Source: Mycobacterium triplex
Lineage (GTDB): Bacteria; Actinomycetota; Actinomycetes; Mycobacteriales; Mycobacteriaceae
Direction of reading: 5' to 3'
Length of the DNA: 64,000 bases
Assembly: GCF_000689255.1 (NCBI RefSeq)
Contig: NZ_HG964446.1
Coordinates: 3,392,734-3,456,733, forward strand
Each line of letters starts with the position of its first letter. Positions within the stretch are counted from its first letter, which is position 1. A program made the position numbers and the translations under genes. Below, piece by piece: positions 43,736-53,494 of the stretch. The notes below the pieces were generated by a model. It did no database searches, was not told where the DNA came from, and saw only the letters and a list, made by a program, of their open reading frames with translations.

Positions 43736-45028
43736 ATGCCGGTGAGCGCACGCGCAGGCATCGTCGTCACCGGCACCGAAGTCCTCACCGGACGCGTCCA
43801 AGACAGAAACGGCCCGTGGATCGCCGACCGGCTGCTCGAGCTGGGCGTGGAGCTGGCCCACATCACCATCTGCGGGGATCGCCCCTCCGACATCGAGGCC
43901 CAACTGCGCTTCATGGCCGGCCAGGGTGTGGACCTGATCGTGACCAGCGGTGGGCTGGGCCCGACGGCCGACGACATGACCGTCGAGGTGGTGGCGCGGT
44001 TCTGCGAGCGCGAACTGGTGCTCGACGAAGAAGTCGAAGCCAAGATCGCCAACATCCTCAAAAAGCTTATGGCGCACTTCGATTCGGAGAGTTTCGACGC
44101 GGTGCGCGCGGCCAACCGCAAACAGGCCATGGTGCCCGCCGGCGCGCAGGTGCTCGATCCGGTGGGCACCGCCCCGGGTGTGGTGGTGCCCGGAAAGCCC
44201 GCGGTGATCGTGCTGCCCGGACCGCCGCGTGAGCTTCAGCCGATGTGGCACAAGGCCATCGAGACGCCCGCGGCGCAGCGGGCGATCGCCGGCCGGACGA
44301 TCTACCGCCAGGAGACCATCCGGATGTTCGGGCTGCCCGAGTCCGGGCTGGCCGAAACGCTGCGTGACGCCCAGCATTCCGTCGCCGGATTCTCCTCGCT
44401 GGAGATCACCACCTGCCTTCGGCGAGGCGAGATCGAAATGGTGACCCGCTACGAGCCGGACGCGGCGCCGGCCTACGCCCACCTGACCCGGCTGCTGCGC
44501 GACCGGCACTCTGCGCAGCTGTACTCCGAAGACGGATCGCAGGTGGACGATCTCGTCGCGCGGTTACTGTCCGGGCGCCGGATAGCGACCGCGGAATCCT
44601 GCACAGCGGGGCTGCTGGCCGCGCGGCTGACCGACCGGCCCGGATCGTCGGCGTACGTGATGGGCGGCGTGGTCAGCTACTCCAACGACGCGAAGATCCA
44701 GCTGCTCGGCGTGGATGCGGCGCTGATCGATACGCACGGCGCGGTGTCCGAGCCGGTGGCCGAGGCGATGGCGGCCGGCGCCCTGCAGCGCTTCGGCGCC
44801 GATACCGCCGTCGCGATCACCGGGATCGCAGGACCCGGCGGGGGAACGCCGGACAAGCCGGTGGGGACGGTCTGCTTCACCGTGCGGCTGGCCGGCCCCG
44901 GCGCCGCGGACCAGATAGTCACCCGGACCCTACGGCTGCCGGGCAACCGCTCCGACGTCCGTGAGCGGTCGGCGACGGTCGCGATGCACATGCTGCGTCG
45001 CGCGCTGAGCGAGCAAGCGCCGCTCTAG
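43736..45028 (+). CDS. cinA: CinA family protein (nicotinamide-nucleotide amidase / competence-damage inducible)
   Basis: A 430-residue two-domain protein, homologue of Rv1901. The N-terminal MoCF-like domain (1-175) has [22 protein letters not shown] and [13 protein letters not shown]. The C-terminal CinA domain (about 265-425) has [35 protein letters not shown] and [20 protein letters not shown], with the catalytic Ser/Lys region of NMN deamidases. It recycles pyridine nucleotides and, in mycobacteria, has been tied to drug tolerance by cleaving NAD-drug adducts. Confidence 0.96.
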   Translation: MPVSARAGIVVTGTEVLTGRVQDRNGPWIADRLLELGVELAHITICGDRPSDIEAQLRFMAGQGVDLIVTSGGLGPTADDMTVEVVARFCERELVLDEEVEAKIANILKKLMAHFDSESFDAVRAANRKQAMVPAGAQVLDPVGTAPGVVVPGKPAVIVLPGPPRELQPMWHKAIETPAAQRAIAGRTIYRQETIRMFGLPESGLAETLRDAQHSVAGFSSLEITTCLRRGEIEMVTRYEPDAAPAYAHLTRLLRDRHSAQLYSEDGSQVDDLVARLLSGRRIATAESCTAGLLAARLTDRPGSSAYVMGGVVSYSNDAKIQLLGVDAALIDTHGAVSEPVAEAMAAGALQRFGADTAVAITGIAGPGGGTPDKPVGTVCFTVRLAGPGAADQIVTRTLRLPGNRSDVRERSATVAMHMLRRALSEQAPL

Positions 45029-45029
45029 C

Positions 45030-46301
45030 TCACTTGACTTCCGTTGGGAGAAAAGCGGTTTCGGCGGTACCGAAGCGAATGCCGGTGGCATCCTTCCCGA
45101 TCAGCGTCAGTATCGCCACGGTCAGCAGCACCGGCACGATCGTGGCGGTCAGCGCGAACGGATAGCCGTGGGACTCGGCCAGCGCCTCCTGGATCGGAAG
45201 GTTGAACGCGGCGAGCAGATTTCCGAGCTGATAGGTCACGCCGGGGTAGAGGCCGCGGATGGCGTCGGGCGACATCTCGGTCAGGTGCGCCGGGATCACG
45301 CCCCAGGCGCCCTGCACGCAGACCTGCATCAAAAACGATCCGAGACACAGCATCGCCGCGGTCCGCGAGTAGGCGAACATCGGGACGATCGGCAGCCCCA
45401 AGATCGCACAGAACACCACGGTGTAGCGGCGGCTGAACCGTTGCGACATGGAACCGAAGAACAGCCCACCGATGATGGCACCGATGTTGTAGACCACCAC
45501 GATCCATTTGACCGTCACGCTGTCGAGGCCCGCGCCGTGATTGGCCGTCGAACCCAGGAACGTCGGGTAGACGTCCTGCGTGCCATGGCTCATCCAGTTG
45601 AAGGCCGTCATCAGCAGCACCAGGTAGAAGAACCGGCGAACGATCTTGCCGTCGCGCAGCACGTCGGTGACTTTGGTGTTGGTGAGCTTCATCTGGTCCT
45701 GGGCGGCTTCCCACACCTCGGACTCCTGCACCCGGTAGCGGATGATCAGGCTGATCAGTGCCGGGATGATCGACAGGCCGAACAACCAGCGCCACGACAA
45801 TCCCATCCAGTCCATCACCACCAGCGATCCGATGCTGGCCAGCAGATAACCGAAGGCGTAGCCCTCCTGAAGCAGACCGGAGAAAAAGCCCCGCCGCTCG
45901 ACGGGGACCTTCTCCATCGCGAGCGCGGCCCCCAGCCCCCATTCACCGCCCATGCCAAGGCCGTACAGCAGTCGCAGGATCACCAGGATGGTGAAGTTGG
46001 GCGCGAACGCGCACAGGAAGCCGACGACGGAGTAGAAGATCACGTCCACCATCAGCGGCGTTCGGCGACCGACCCGGTCGGCCCAGAGCCCGAACAACAA
46101 GGCGCCCACCGGGCGCATGACCAGAGTCGCTGTCGTGATGAACGCGACCTCGGCCTTGCTGTGGTGGAAAGTCTTTGCGATATCGGCATAGACGAACACG
46201 ACGATGAAGTAATCGAAGGCATCCATCGTCCAGCCCAACATCGCGGCAATGAACGAATTTCGCTGGTCGGCGGTGATCCGTTGAGTTGTCACGTCAAGCA
46301 T
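45030..46301 (-). CDS. nanT: MFS transporter, NanT-like (sialic acid/carboxylate:H+ symporter type)
   Basis: A 423-residue, 12-span major-facilitator protein, homologue of Rv1902c. The first span has [17 protein letters not shown], the loop 2-3 motif is [13 protein letters not shown], and the [28 protein letters not shown] segment is typical of the sugar-acid/metabolite symporter group. The substrate of the mycobacterial protein is not known; sialic acid is only a family guess. It converges on cinA and diverges from the amidohydrolase gene. Confidence 0.9.
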   Translation of the reverse strand: MLDVTTQRITADQRNSFIAAMLGWTMDAFDYFIVVFVYADIAKTFHHSKAEVAFITTATLVMRPVGALLFGLWADRVGRRTPLMVDVIFYSVVGFLCAFAPNFTILVILRLLYGLGMGGEWGLGAALAMEKVPVERRGFFSGLLQEGYAFGYLLASIGSLVVMDWMGLSWRWLFGLSIIPALISLIIRYRVQESEVWEAAQDQMKLTNTKVTDVLRDGKIVRRFFYLVLLMTAFNWMSHGTQDVYPTFLGSTANHGAGLDSVTVKWIVVVYNIGAIIGGLFFGSMSQRFSRRYTVVFCAILGLPIVPMFAYSRTAAMLCLGSFLMQVCVQGAWGVIPAHLTEMSPDAIRGLYPGVTYQLGNLLAAFNLPIQEALAESHGYPFALTATIVPVLLTVAILTLIGKDATGIRFGTAETAFLPTEVK

Positions 46302-46357
46302 CGTGGCGCACCGCGAGCCGTTTGACCATCCAACACGTGCGAGTAGATTGCGATCAC

Positions 46358-47425
46358 ATGCGCATCATCGATGCCGATGGACATGTCGCGGAAAATTCCT
46401 CGCTGGCGATCGAAGCGATCAAACGGTGGCCCGACCACGTGAAGCCCAGCACCGACCGGCGCCTACGGCTGATGATCGAAGGCCGCAACTATCCGGAGGA
46501 TCGCGGCCCGGGCGCCGGTTGTCCGCCCGAACACGGGATCAGCAAGTCGCCCAACATCAACTGCTCGTCGCCCGACGGCGTGCTGGGGGATGCCGATCGC
46601 GATCACATCGACACGATGGTGCTGTATCCGAGCCTGGGACTGTGTGCGCCAAGCCTCGAAGACCCGGAATTCGCGGCGGGTTTCGCGCGGCTGTACAACC
46701 AGTGGATCGCCGACTACTGCGCCTCGTCGGGCGGCCGGTTGCGCGGCGTGGCCGTGACCCCGATCGAGCACGGACAGCCGGCCATCGACGTGATGACCGA
46801 AGCCAAGGAGCTCGGGCTGGTGGCAACGCTGGTCCCGCCGGCGTTGAAGACCCGAAACCTGGATCACCCCGATCTCGACTCGTTTTACGCCGCCGCGGTG
46901 GAACTGCAGATGCCACTGGGCATTCACGGCGCCCCGGGGATTCATCTGCCGAAGATCGGGGTGGACCGCTTCACCAACTACATCCAGGTGCACTGCATCA
47001 GCTTTCCGTTCGACCAGATGACGGCGATGACCGCGATGGTCTCCGGCGGCGTCTTCGAGCGCCATCCTCGGTTGCGGGTCGCCTTCCTCGAAGCGGGCGC
47101 GGGCTGGGTCCCGTTCTTCATGGACCGCCTGCACGAGCACTACGAGAAGCGGGGGGATTGGGTCGAGCGCGGGTGGCGGCGCGATCCGCACGAATACCTG
47201 TCCGCGGGCAACATCTTCGTGACGTGTGAGCCCGAAGAACCGATCCTGCCCGGCGTGATCGACGTGCTGGGCGCCGACTTCATCATGTTCGCCAGCGACT
47301 ACCCGCACTGGGACGGCGAGTGGCCGGAGAGCACCAAGCACCTGCGCACCCGCGCCGACATCAGCGAAGAGGCGCGGGAGAAGATCGCCGGGCGCAACGC
47401 ACAACGCTTCTACGCGCTGAACTGA
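46358..47425 (+). CDS. Amidohydrolase 2 family metal-dependent hydrolase/decarboxylase
   Basis: A 355-residue TIM-barrel protein of the ACMSD/amidohydrolase_2 group. It starts [13 protein letters not shown], giving the DxH metal pair. Further likely ligands are His in [34 protein letters not shown] and the Asp in [13 protein letters not shown]. Such enzymes decarboxylate or hydrolyse aromatic and steroid-derived acids. No such gene sits between nanT and Rv1903 in M. tuberculosis as far as I recall, so it may be accessory. Confidence 0.88.
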   Translation: MRIIDADGHVAENSSLAIEAIKRWPDHVKPSTDRRLRLMIEGRNYPEDRGPGAGCPPEHGISKSPNINCSSPDGVLGDADRDHIDTMVLYPSLGLCAPSLEDPEFAAGFARLYNQWIADYCASSGGRLRGVAVTPIEHGQPAIDVMTEAKELGLVATLVPPALKTRNLDHPDLDSFYAAAVELQMPLGIHGAPGIHLPKIGVDRFTNYIQVHCISFPFDQMTAMTAMVSGGVFERHPRLRVAFLEAGAGWVPFFMDRLHEHYEKRGDWVERGWRRDPHEYLSAGNIFVTCEPEEPILPGVIDVLGADFIMFASDYPHWDGEWPESTKHLRTRADISEEAREKIAGRNAQRFYALN

Positions 47426-47503
47426 GTTACCCGCCTATCCAACGGGCCTGCCCGGCACTCAATTCGGTGCCGACGGCGACCGCGGGTGGCAGGATCTTCG
47501 GGC

Positions 47504-47905
47504 ATGGGCCCTTTTCTGCTACGCGCTGCATTGACCGGTTTTGCCCTCTGGATCGTCACCCACTTCGTGCACGGGCTGAGCTTCGTCGGCGGCAAGACTC
47601 CGCTGGAGCGAATCGGCATCATCTTCGTCGTGGCCGTGATCTTCGGTCTGGTCAACGCGTTCATCAAGCCAATCGTTCAGTTCTTGTCGATCCCGCTGTA
47701 CATCCTGACCCTTGGTCTCTTCCACATCGTCGTCAACGCGTTGATGCTGTGGCTGACCGCGCGAATCACCGAGCACACCACGCACTGGGGGCTGGCGATC
47801 GACCACTTCTGGTGGACGGCGATCTGGGCCGCGATCCTGTTGTCGATCGTGAGCTGGCTGCTGTCCCTGGTGGTCCGCGACGTCGACCGGCACGCGCGCC
47901 GCTGA
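47504..47905 (+). CDS. Phage-holin-IV-like membrane protein (DUF360 family)
   Basis: A 133-residue protein with four membrane spans (LLRAALTGFALWIVTHFV, ERIGIIFVVAVIFGLVNAFI, LSIPLYILTLGLFHIVVNALMLWL, TAIWAAILLSIVSWLLSLVV), homologue of Rv1903. The family's NAxIKPI and LTLG elements are present (NAFIKPIVQF, LTLGLF). Role unknown despite the holin-like family name. ATG 47504 is used; a GTG six codons earlier is possible. It converges on the crotonase gene with four bases between stops. Confidence 0.85.
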   Translation: MGPFLLRAALTGFALWIVTHFVHGLSFVGGKTPLERIGIIFVVAVIFGLVNAFIKPIVQFLSIPLYILTLGLFHIVVNALMLWLTARITEHTTHWGLAIDHFWWTAIWAAILLSIVSWLLSLVVRDVDRHARR

Positions 47906-47909
47906 TCGA

Positions 47910-48692
47910 TCAGCGCGCCTGCCACCGCGGCGGGCGTTTCTCGGCGAATGCGCGCGGCCCCTCCTTGGCGTCCTCGGTCGCGAAAACCCGATCGCTGTGC
48001 CGGGTTTCGTTGTCATAGGCCGACTCGAGGTCGAGCGCTAACCCTTCGACGGCAGACTGCTTGGTCGCAAAGACCGCCAGCGGCGCGTTGGCCGCGATCC
48101 GCTCCGCATAGTCGTAGGCGGTGTCCATCAACCGCTGCGCCGGGACGACCTGGTTCAGCAGCCCCATTTCCAGGGCTCGCTGGGCGTCCACCATGTCGGC
48201 GGTCAACAACAGTTCCATCGCCAGGGTGTACGGGATCTGGCGCGGCAGCCGCACCGTGCTGCCGCCGCCGGCGAAGAGCCCGCGTTTGGGCTCCATCACC
48301 GCGAATCGCGCTTCGGGCACCGCGACGCGAATGTCGGTGCAGCCCAACATTTCAAAGCCACCAGCGATACACGTGCCGTTCACCGCGGCGACGATCGGCT
48401 TGTAGATCGGGAAGCGATGCAGTACGGCATGGATGGCGTCCAGTGCATCCCATCCCTCGGGTTTGGGAAGGTCGCCGGTCAGTTCGGGAATGAATTTCTT
48501 CAGATCGGCGCCGGTGCAGAAATCCCGCCCGACGCCGGTGACCACAGCAACCCAGGCGCCGTCGTCGTCACGGAAGTCGGCCCACGCGTGAGCCAAATCG
48601 CGGAAATGTTCCATATCCAGCGAGTTGCGCGTCTCGGGACGGTTGATCGTAATGGTGGCAATGTGAGCGTTAAGCGCGTAATCGATGCTCAC
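47910..48692 (-). CDS. Enoyl-CoA hydratase/isomerase family protein
   Basis: A 260-residue crotonase, GTG start at 48692 behind GGTGGAACACCC. It opens IDYALNAHIATITINRPETRNSLD. Oxyanion-hole segments are DFCTGADLKKF and AAVNGTCIAGGFEMLGCTDIRVA; EMLG gives the first catalytic Glu. MEPKRGLFAGGGSTVRLPRQI replaces the second Glu position with Gly, a pattern of many mycobacterial EchA proteins of uncertain activity. The upstream extension to 49178 is not conserved. Confidence 0.88.
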   Translation of the reverse strand: MSIDYALNAHIATITINRPETRNSLDMEHFRDLAHAWADFRDDDGAWVAVVTGVGRDFCTGADLKKFIPELTGDLPKPEGWDALDAIHAVLHRFPIYKPIVAAVNGTCIAGGFEMLGCTDIRVAVPEARFAVMEPKRGLFAGGGSTVRLPRQIPYTLAMELLLTADMVDAQRALEMGLLNQVVPAQRLMDTAYDYAERIAANAPLAVFATKQSAVEGLALDLESAYDNETRHSDRVFATEDAKEGPRAFAEKRPPRWQAR

Positions 48693-48828
48693 GGGTGTTC
48701 CACCGTTTCGGTTCGTCGTTGCTACCGTCACTGAAATAGTAAGGGTTTCAGTGACCTTCGCTTGCCAGCCGGGTGCAGGCAAACTGGCCGATTTACGCAA
48801 TTTCACTCGGTAAATCTCAATTGCACAT

Positions 48829-49365
48829 ATGCTTAGCAACGACGTGAAAACCGACGGGGGTCGGTTTGACGACAACCCTGCCGGCCTTAATTGGGACAAG
48901 GACGGCGTCGCCCGATACAGCCCACGACGACGGGATGTCGCAGAGATGGACACTGCCTCGATTGGAATCGCACGGCCCAACAACGGGTCGTATCTTGGCC
49001 ATGCGCCAAGCGGCCTGCGGACGGTCACCAGGCGCACCGGTTCCTCGGTAGTCGTCCACGTCGGCGGTGACATCGACGCCAGCAACGAGACCGCGTGGCA
49101 GGACGTGCTGAGCCGCGGCGCCGCCGAAACCGTCGCACCCGGTCCGTTCGTGATCGACGTGTGCGACCTCGATTTCATGGGGTCGTGCGGCTATGCCGCG
49201 CTGGCGCACGAGGCGGCGGAATGTCGCAGTCGCGGCGTCACACTGCGACTGGTGACCAGCCAGCCGATCGTGGCCCGAACCATCGCCGCGTGCGGACTGC
49301 ATCCGCTGCTGCCGACGTACGAGACCGTCCAGATGGCGCTCTCGCCGGTCAGCGATCAGGGCTGA
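48829..49365 (+). CDS. STAS-domain anti-sigma factor antagonist-like protein
   Basis: A protein of up to 178 residues; the STAS domain spans about residues 62-170. GSSVVVHVGGDIDASNETAWQDVL and FVIDVCDLDFMGSCGYAAL are the domain's core, the Ser in MGSCG being the usual phosphorylation site that switches binding to an anti-sigma factor. It corresponds to Rv1904. The N-terminal 60 residues are not conserved in the family and ATG 48946 is a possible shorter start. The 3' end overlaps aao by 17 bases in convergent orientation. Confidence 0.85.
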   Translation: MLSNDVKTDGGRFDDNPAGLNWDKDGVARYSPRRRDVAEMDTASIGIARPNNGSYLGHAPSGLRTVTRRTGSSVVVHVGGDIDASNETAWQDVLSRGAAETVAPGPFVIDVCDLDFMGSCGYAALAHEAAECRSRGVTLRLVTSQPIVARTIAACGLHPLLPTYETVQMALSPVSDQG

Positions 49366-50314
49366 CCAGCCGCACCACGTCGCGCGCGCAACCCCAGGAC
49401 AACGTCACGCCATTGCCGCCGTGCCCGTAGTTGTGGATGCAGCGCGCCGTCCCGAGCGGCTCGGCTTCCAGCCGCACCGACGGACGATCGGGCCGCAGCC
49501 CGGTAATCGTCTCGATCACCTCGGCCTCGGCAAGCCTCGGCTCGATCCGGCGGCAGCGCGCCAGGATGCGCTCGGTGATGTCGGGTTTCGCAGTGGTGTC
49601 CCAACGATCCGGGATGCTGATCCCGCCGCACACCACCCGTTGCGGGTGCGGGAAGTAGCAAACCCATTCCGGGCCATTGTTGATCTCTAGAAACAGTTGC
49701 CGCAGACCAGGATTGGCGAGCACGACATGTTGGCCGAACAGGGGCCGCACCGTGTCGTCGCCCACCAGCGCCCGGGCGCCGAGTCCGGAACAGTTGATCA
49801 CGATCGGCGCCGCCTCGGCGGCCTCGGCCAGCGACTGCACGGGGTGCTCCTCGATCTCGCAGCCCGCCGCGGCGAGTCGCCGCGTGAGGTAGCCGAGGTA
49901 GTGCGGCATGTCGATCATCGGCAGCGTCGCGCGAAACCCGGTCCGATAGCCCCCCGGCAGTTCGGCCGGCTCGGCCGGCCGCAACTCGGGGATCAGCCGC
50001 GCCGCCGACGACATCGCCTCGGTCGCGGTCAATTCGCCGACGCTGAGCGCCGGCGCCAGCTGCACCCCGGTGCCGGGATCGGCGGCGAGTTCGCGAAACA
50101 CCCCCAGCGAATGTTCGGTCCACGCCAGGGTTTTGGTGGCCCGTTCGGCCGGTCGCGGCGGAGCCCAGACCGCACCGGCCACTACCGACGTCGTCTGCGC
50201 GGGCATCGCGGCGGTCCACACCCGCACCGGCCACCCGGCCTCGGCCAGACACAGGGCCGAGGTCAGTCCGCTGACTCCGGCACCGACGACGACGATCTGC
50301 TGCGCGCTGGCCAC
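49349..50314 (-). CDS. aao: D-amino acid oxidase
   Basis: A 321-residue FAD oxidoreductase, homologue of Rv1905c, that deaminates D-amino acids to keto acids with release of peroxide. The N-terminal dinucleotide motif is VVVGAGVSGLTSALCLAEAG. QTTSVVAGAVWAP and the C-terminal RPSVRLEAEP with HNYGHGGNGVTLSWGCA are DAO signatures, the latter lining the flavin. Start GTG 50314. Confidence 0.95.
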   Translation of the reverse strand: MASAQQIVVVGAGVSGLTSALCLAEAGWPVRVWTAAMPAQTTSVVAGAVWAPPRPAERATKTLAWTEHSLGVFRELAADPGTGVQLAPALSVGELTATEAMSSAARLIPELRPAEPAELPGGYRTGFRATLPMIDMPHYLGYLTRRLAAAGCEIEEHPVQSLAEAAEAAPIVINCSGLGARALVGDDTVRPLFGQHVVLANPGLRQLFLEINNGPEWVCYFPHPQRVVCGGISIPDRWDTTAKPDITERILARCRRIEPRLAEAEVIETITGLRPDRPSVRLEAEPLGTARCIHNYGHGGNGVTLSWGCARDVVRLVSPDR

Positions 50315-50333
50315 GACGCCACGCTAGTCGTCG

Positions 50334-50897
50334 TCAGGTGCCGGGGACGCGCATCCCGTTCGGGCCGAGCAGCCCGTTGAGAGTGCCCAGGGTGCCCTGC
50401 AATTGGGCCCCCGCGATCGGGCCGGGGACGGCGGCGGGTACCGGGGCGTCCGGGGTCAGCTGCCAGGGCTGGCAGCCGTCGGTCTTGAACGCCTTGTCCG
50501 TCGGTTCGATCTTGACCACCTGCGGCTTTTTGGTGAGCGAGTTGTCGATCAGCGCGCCGTCCGGGTTGGCCGTCCGCTTCCAGTAGCAGGTGCCGTCGCC
50601 GACCGGGCCGCCGCTGCTGTAGATGCCCGGCACGATGTCGGTGCCCACCGCGTACAGGCCGTCTTTGTCCATGACCGTCTTCGGCGCGCCCCCGGGCGGT
50701 GCGGGTGAGGGTGATGCCGACGGCGACGCCGCGGGAGCCGGTGCGGGCGGTGCCGACTGGCTTGGCGAAGGCCCGGGTGCCGGACCGCGCGTGTCATCGG
50801 GATCGGCGCTGGCAACGGCGGTGGACGCGGCCCAGCCGGCGACCATCAGACTCGCCGCAACCAACCTTGCCGCGATCGGTACTGCACCCATAGACAT
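50334..50897 (-). CDS. Secreted Pro/Ala-rich protein (Rv1906c-like)
   Basis: A 187-residue exported protein. Signal peptide RLVAASLMVAGWAASTAVASA, then a Pro/Ser/Ala-rich linker of about 40 residues. A C-terminal domain follows with GLYAVGTDIVPGIYSSGGP and GTCYWKRTANPDGALIDNSLT, the repeat-like fold seen in many mycobacterial secreted proteins, with a Cys pair (GTCYW, DGCQPW). Function unknown. From memory, Rv1907c and katG-furA follow in M. tuberculosis but do not here. Confidence 0.88.
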   Translation of the reverse strand: MSMGAVPIAARLVAASLMVAGWAASTAVASADPDDTRGPAPGPSPSQSAPPAPAPAASPSASPSPAPPGGAPKTVMDKDGLYAVGTDIVPGIYSSGGPVGDGTCYWKRTANPDGALIDNSLTKKPQVVKIEPTDKAFKTDGCQPWQLTPDAPVPAAVPGPIAGAQLQGTLGTLNGLLGPNGMRVPGT

Positions 50898-50963
50898 CGA
50901 GGGTACCGGGGTCGAGAACCTAATTCACATCGCTGTGAAATCCGCCGAGCAGCATCGGAGCGC

Positions 50964-51458
50964 CTAGGGGAGCCGACGCACCTTGCCGGCGTAACCGAGC
51001 GCGTGCTCGTAGGTCTCGAGGTTGTCCCGCGAAATCTTCGCGTGCACCGGGCGCTCGAGGAAGAAGCGCAGCACCGGGTTGTAGGCGTGATACGTCTCGT
51101 GGAACGTCAGCACGGTGGTGCCGTCGGGCTGCTCCTCGAGCTCGTGATATCCCTCGGCGCGCGACCACAACGGGGCGCCGACGGCCACATACCGCGACAG
51201 CTTGTTGAGCTCGGCTTCGGTCACGGTCTCCCAGGACCGCGCCCGGCCACCGGTCAGCAGGTATTTGGGCACTTCGAAGATGCAGGTGCGGACCAGGCCC
51301 TCACCGGCTTCGTTGCCCTCGTTCAGGATTTCCATGCTGCCGGTCGGCCACTTGAGCACCCGCGGCCGCGGCGCGTCTGGTGGCGCCGGGGGATGCAGCA
51401 CGCGCCAGACCTTTTTCGGCGGCGCGTCGACGTGGAATCGCACGGTGTAGGACTGCAT
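50964..51458 (-). CDS. SRPBCC family protein
   Basis: A 164-residue START-like protein beginning MQSYTVRFHVDAPPKKVWRVLHP. GLVRTCIFEVPKYLLTGGRARSWETVTE and TTVLTFHETYHAYNPVLRFFLERPVH are characteristic of lipid-pocket proteins. Its ATG overlaps the nitroreductase stop (TGATG). It is the third gene of a CMD-nitroreductase-SRPBCC operon, suggesting a ligand passed between these proteins. Confidence 0.87.
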   Translation of the reverse strand: MQSYTVRFHVDAPPKKVWRVLHPPAPPDAPRPRVLKWPTGSMEILNEGNEAGEGLVRTCIFEVPKYLLTGGRARSWETVTEAELNKLSRYVAVGAPLWSRAEGYHELEEQPDGTTVLTFHETYHAYNPVLRFFLERPVHAKISRDNLETYEHALGYAGKVRRLP

Positions 51459-52099
51459 CAGCCATCTCCATCAGCCGGTATCCAACTGTTCCAAAACGTG
51501 ATGGTCTCCGCGGGCGGCCGCGTGGCCGGGCGGAAGTCGGTGCCGATCGTGTAGGCGACCGGGAACAGCGCGGCCTGCGTGACCGTCGGCGGAATGCCGA
51601 GCAGCTCGGCCACCTCCTGCTCCTTGAACAGATGCATCGTCGTCCACACCGAGCCCAGCCCGCGCGAGCGCAGCGCCAGCAGAAAGCTCCAGCCCGCCGG
51701 AATGATCGACGCCCATGCGGCCGCGGCGATCCCCGGCTCGGCGGTGTCGATGCGCTGGTTCAGACAGGGGATGACATGCACCGGAACCTGTCCCAGCGTC
51801 TCGGTCAGGTTCATGGCGCTGCGGTACACCCGCTGCGTTTGCGGGTCCGTCGCATTGTCGACGGCGTACGCCAGGTACTGCGAGCCGATGCTGCGGTAGA
51901 TCTCGGCGATGGCCGCGCGCTTGTCCGCGTCGGTGATCACCAGCCAGCGCCAGTCCTGCGTGTTGCTGGCCGTCGGCGCCTGCATCGCCAGCTGGATGCA
52001 TTCCAGAATCACCTCGCGACCGACCGGCCGGGTCAAATCGAGGCGTTTACGAACCGAGCGGGTAGTGCTCAGCAGTTCGTCGACGGTGGCGATGTCCAT
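51458..52099 (-). CDS. Nitroreductase family FMN-dependent oxidoreductase
   Basis: A 213-residue flavoprotein starting MDIATVDELLSTTRSVRKRLD, the FMN-phosphate-binding R(S)VRxxLD motif of the family. AMQAPTASNTQDWRWLVITD and the C-terminal GIPPTVTQAALFPVAYTIGTDFRPATRPP are conserved. It may reduce nitro, quinone or enone groups. ATG 52099 fits the family; the upstream extension reads into the intergenic site. It starts 17 bases downstream of the CMD gene. Confidence 0.9.
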   Translation of the reverse strand: MDIATVDELLSTTRSVRKRLDLTRPVGREVILECIQLAMQAPTASNTQDWRWLVITDADKRAAIAEIYRSIGSQYLAYAVDNATDPQTQRVYRSAMNLTETLGQVPVHVIPCLNQRIDTAEPGIAAAAWASIIPAGWSFLLALRSRGLGSVWTTMHLFKEQEVAELLGIPPTVTQAALFPVAYTIGTDFRPATRPPAETITFWNSWIPADGDG

Positions 52100-52116
52100 T
52101 GGTTCCTTCCGGGTTG

Positions 52117-52599
52117 TCAGAGGTCGATGGCGCAGGATTGGTCGACACCCAGCACGGTCAGGGCGCGTCCCAGTCCCAGAAACACCGCGACGCACAACGT
52201 CAGATCCAGAATCTCCTCGTCGGAGAACGATGCTCGAAGTCGTTGGAAGAACGCGTCATCCATCGACGCGTGGTCGTTGGCGAACCGCTCGGCGTATTCG
52301 ATGGCGAGGCGCTGGCGTGGGGTGTAGCCGGGGTAGTCGGCGTACGCGGCGACGTTGTCGTAGAGCTCGGGCGCTACACCCGCGTCGAGCACCGACTGCG
52401 CGCGAAAACCCGAACAGGCCACGCAATCGTTGATCTGCGCGATCCGCATCCTGGCCAGCTCGCGCTCGTCGGCCGGCAGGATGCTCTGCTGATAGGCGCC
52501 GCGGATCATGGTTTCGACCATGCCGCCGAGCTGTGGCCGCAGCGTCCAGATCATCGCTGCTTCGCCACCCGGACCCTCCGGCACGTCGAGCCTTGCCAT
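52117..52599 (-). CDS. Carboxymuconolactone decarboxylase (AhpD-like) family protein
   Basis: A 160-residue helical protein. The CxxC pair is NDCVACSGFRAQSV, preceded by LARMRIAQI and followed by EYAERFANDHASMDD. The C-terminal helix ends in GLGRALTVLGVDQSCAIDL. ATG 52599 has CAGGAG nine bases upstream. First gene of a three-gene minus-strand operon with a nitroreductase and an SRPBCC protein, divergent from the ligase operon at 52784. With ahpD and the 14269 gene this is the third AhpD-like protein in the window. Confidence 0.88.
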   Translation of the reverse strand: MARLDVPEGPGGEAAMIWTLRPQLGGMVETMIRGAYQQSILPADERELARMRIAQINDCVACSGFRAQSVLDAGVAPELYDNVAAYADYPGYTPRQRLAIEYAERFANDHASMDDAFFQRLRASFSDEEILDLTLCVAVFLGLGRALTVLGVDQSCAIDL

Positions 52600-52628
52600 G
52601 CGAAAACTCCTGCCCGGTAAGGACGGTA

Positions 52629-52659
52629 CCGAATTGAGCAAACCAGATTCTCAACTCGG
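52629..52659. promoter_or_regulatory. Inverted repeat in the divergent promoter of the CMD and ligase operons
   Basis: CCGAATTGAG at 52629-52638 and CTCAACTCGG at 52650-52659 pair at 9 of 10 positions across 11 bases. It lies 30 bases upstream of the CMD ATG and 125 bases from the divergent gene at 52784, so one regulator could govern both operons. Confidence 0.4.
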
Positions 52660-52783
52660 CTGTCTAGGCCGCCGACTAGGCGCAATTAGGCATATGACTA
52701 ACCCGCCCTGGACGCGAAAAACTGCCGGGGTTACCGTCCGTGGAGCGGCCTTGCGCCCAGCGCCGCGAATGGGAGGTCTGTGC

Positions 52784-53479
52784 GTGCTGTTCATGCACGA
52801 ACTACACACGGTGCGCGGCCGCAAGGAAGACGAGTTCGAGGCGGCGTTCCGGGACGGCTGGATGAGAATCCTGGCGCGCGGCGACGACGCTCGATTGCTG
52901 TGGTACGCCAATCAGGCACACGGCAGCGGCCCCGCGTACACCGTCGTCACCGTGACCGCGGTTCGCGACGGCGCGGCGTGGGAGCGGCTGACCTTGCGGG
53001 TGCAGAAGGGCGACCTTCAGGAGTGGATGCGCGGTCTCGACGAGCTCCGCCACGAGGTCGAAGCGAAGCTGCTGATGCCGCTGCCCTGGTCGCCGCTGCA
53101 CGTCCAGTTCGACCAGGTGCCGGTGGACGGGCGAGAGCACGAGATGACGCTCTACATGGAAGACACCATGTGGCCCTACGAGGACAAGTTCGAGGAGTAC
53201 ATCGTGCGCTGCGGCGAGGTGTACGCCCGCAGTCTCGAGGAGCCTTCCTCCATGCTGTCGATGCACGCCGCATTCCAGCCGGCCCTGGGCAGTCACGTGC
53301 GGCGCGAGGTGATCCTGATGCAGCGCATCAGCCGGCCAGACGCGCTGCTCGACCTGCTCCGCAGCCATATACCGGCCGAGTACCGCGCTCCGGGCACCTG
53401 GATGTACGACGCGCTGGACCTGCGCGACCAGTGGACCAGCCGGTTGCTGCGCACCTCCGAGTGGTCACCGCTGTTTTAG
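52784..53479 (+). CDS. Conserved dimeric-barrel-like protein, first of two paralogues flanking a ligase
   Basis: A 231-residue protein. GTG 52784 is chosen because it follows GGGAGGTC and gives the same VLFxHExHxV start as the paralogue at 54955. It reads MHELHTVRGRKEDEFEAAFRDGWM, DDARLLWYANQAHGSGPAYTVVTVTA, then EYRAPGTWMYDALDLRDQWTSRLLRTSEWSPLF. The two halves look like NIPSNAP/dabb-type ferredoxin-like domains. No catalytic residue can be assigned. It opens a plus-strand operon with the ligase (15-base gap) and the paralogue. Confidence 0.82.
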   Translation: MLFMHELHTVRGRKEDEFEAAFRDGWMRILARGDDARLLWYANQAHGSGPAYTVVTVTAVRDGAAWERLTLRVQKGDLQEWMRGLDELRHEVEAKLLMPLPWSPLHVQFDQVPVDGREHEMTLYMEDTMWPYEDKFEEYIVRCGEVYARSLEEPSSMLSMHAAFQPALGSHVRREVILMQRISRPDALLDLLRSHIPAEYRAPGTWMYDALDLRDQWTSRLLRTSEWSPLF

Positions 53480-53494
53480 GGGTACTGCACCGGC

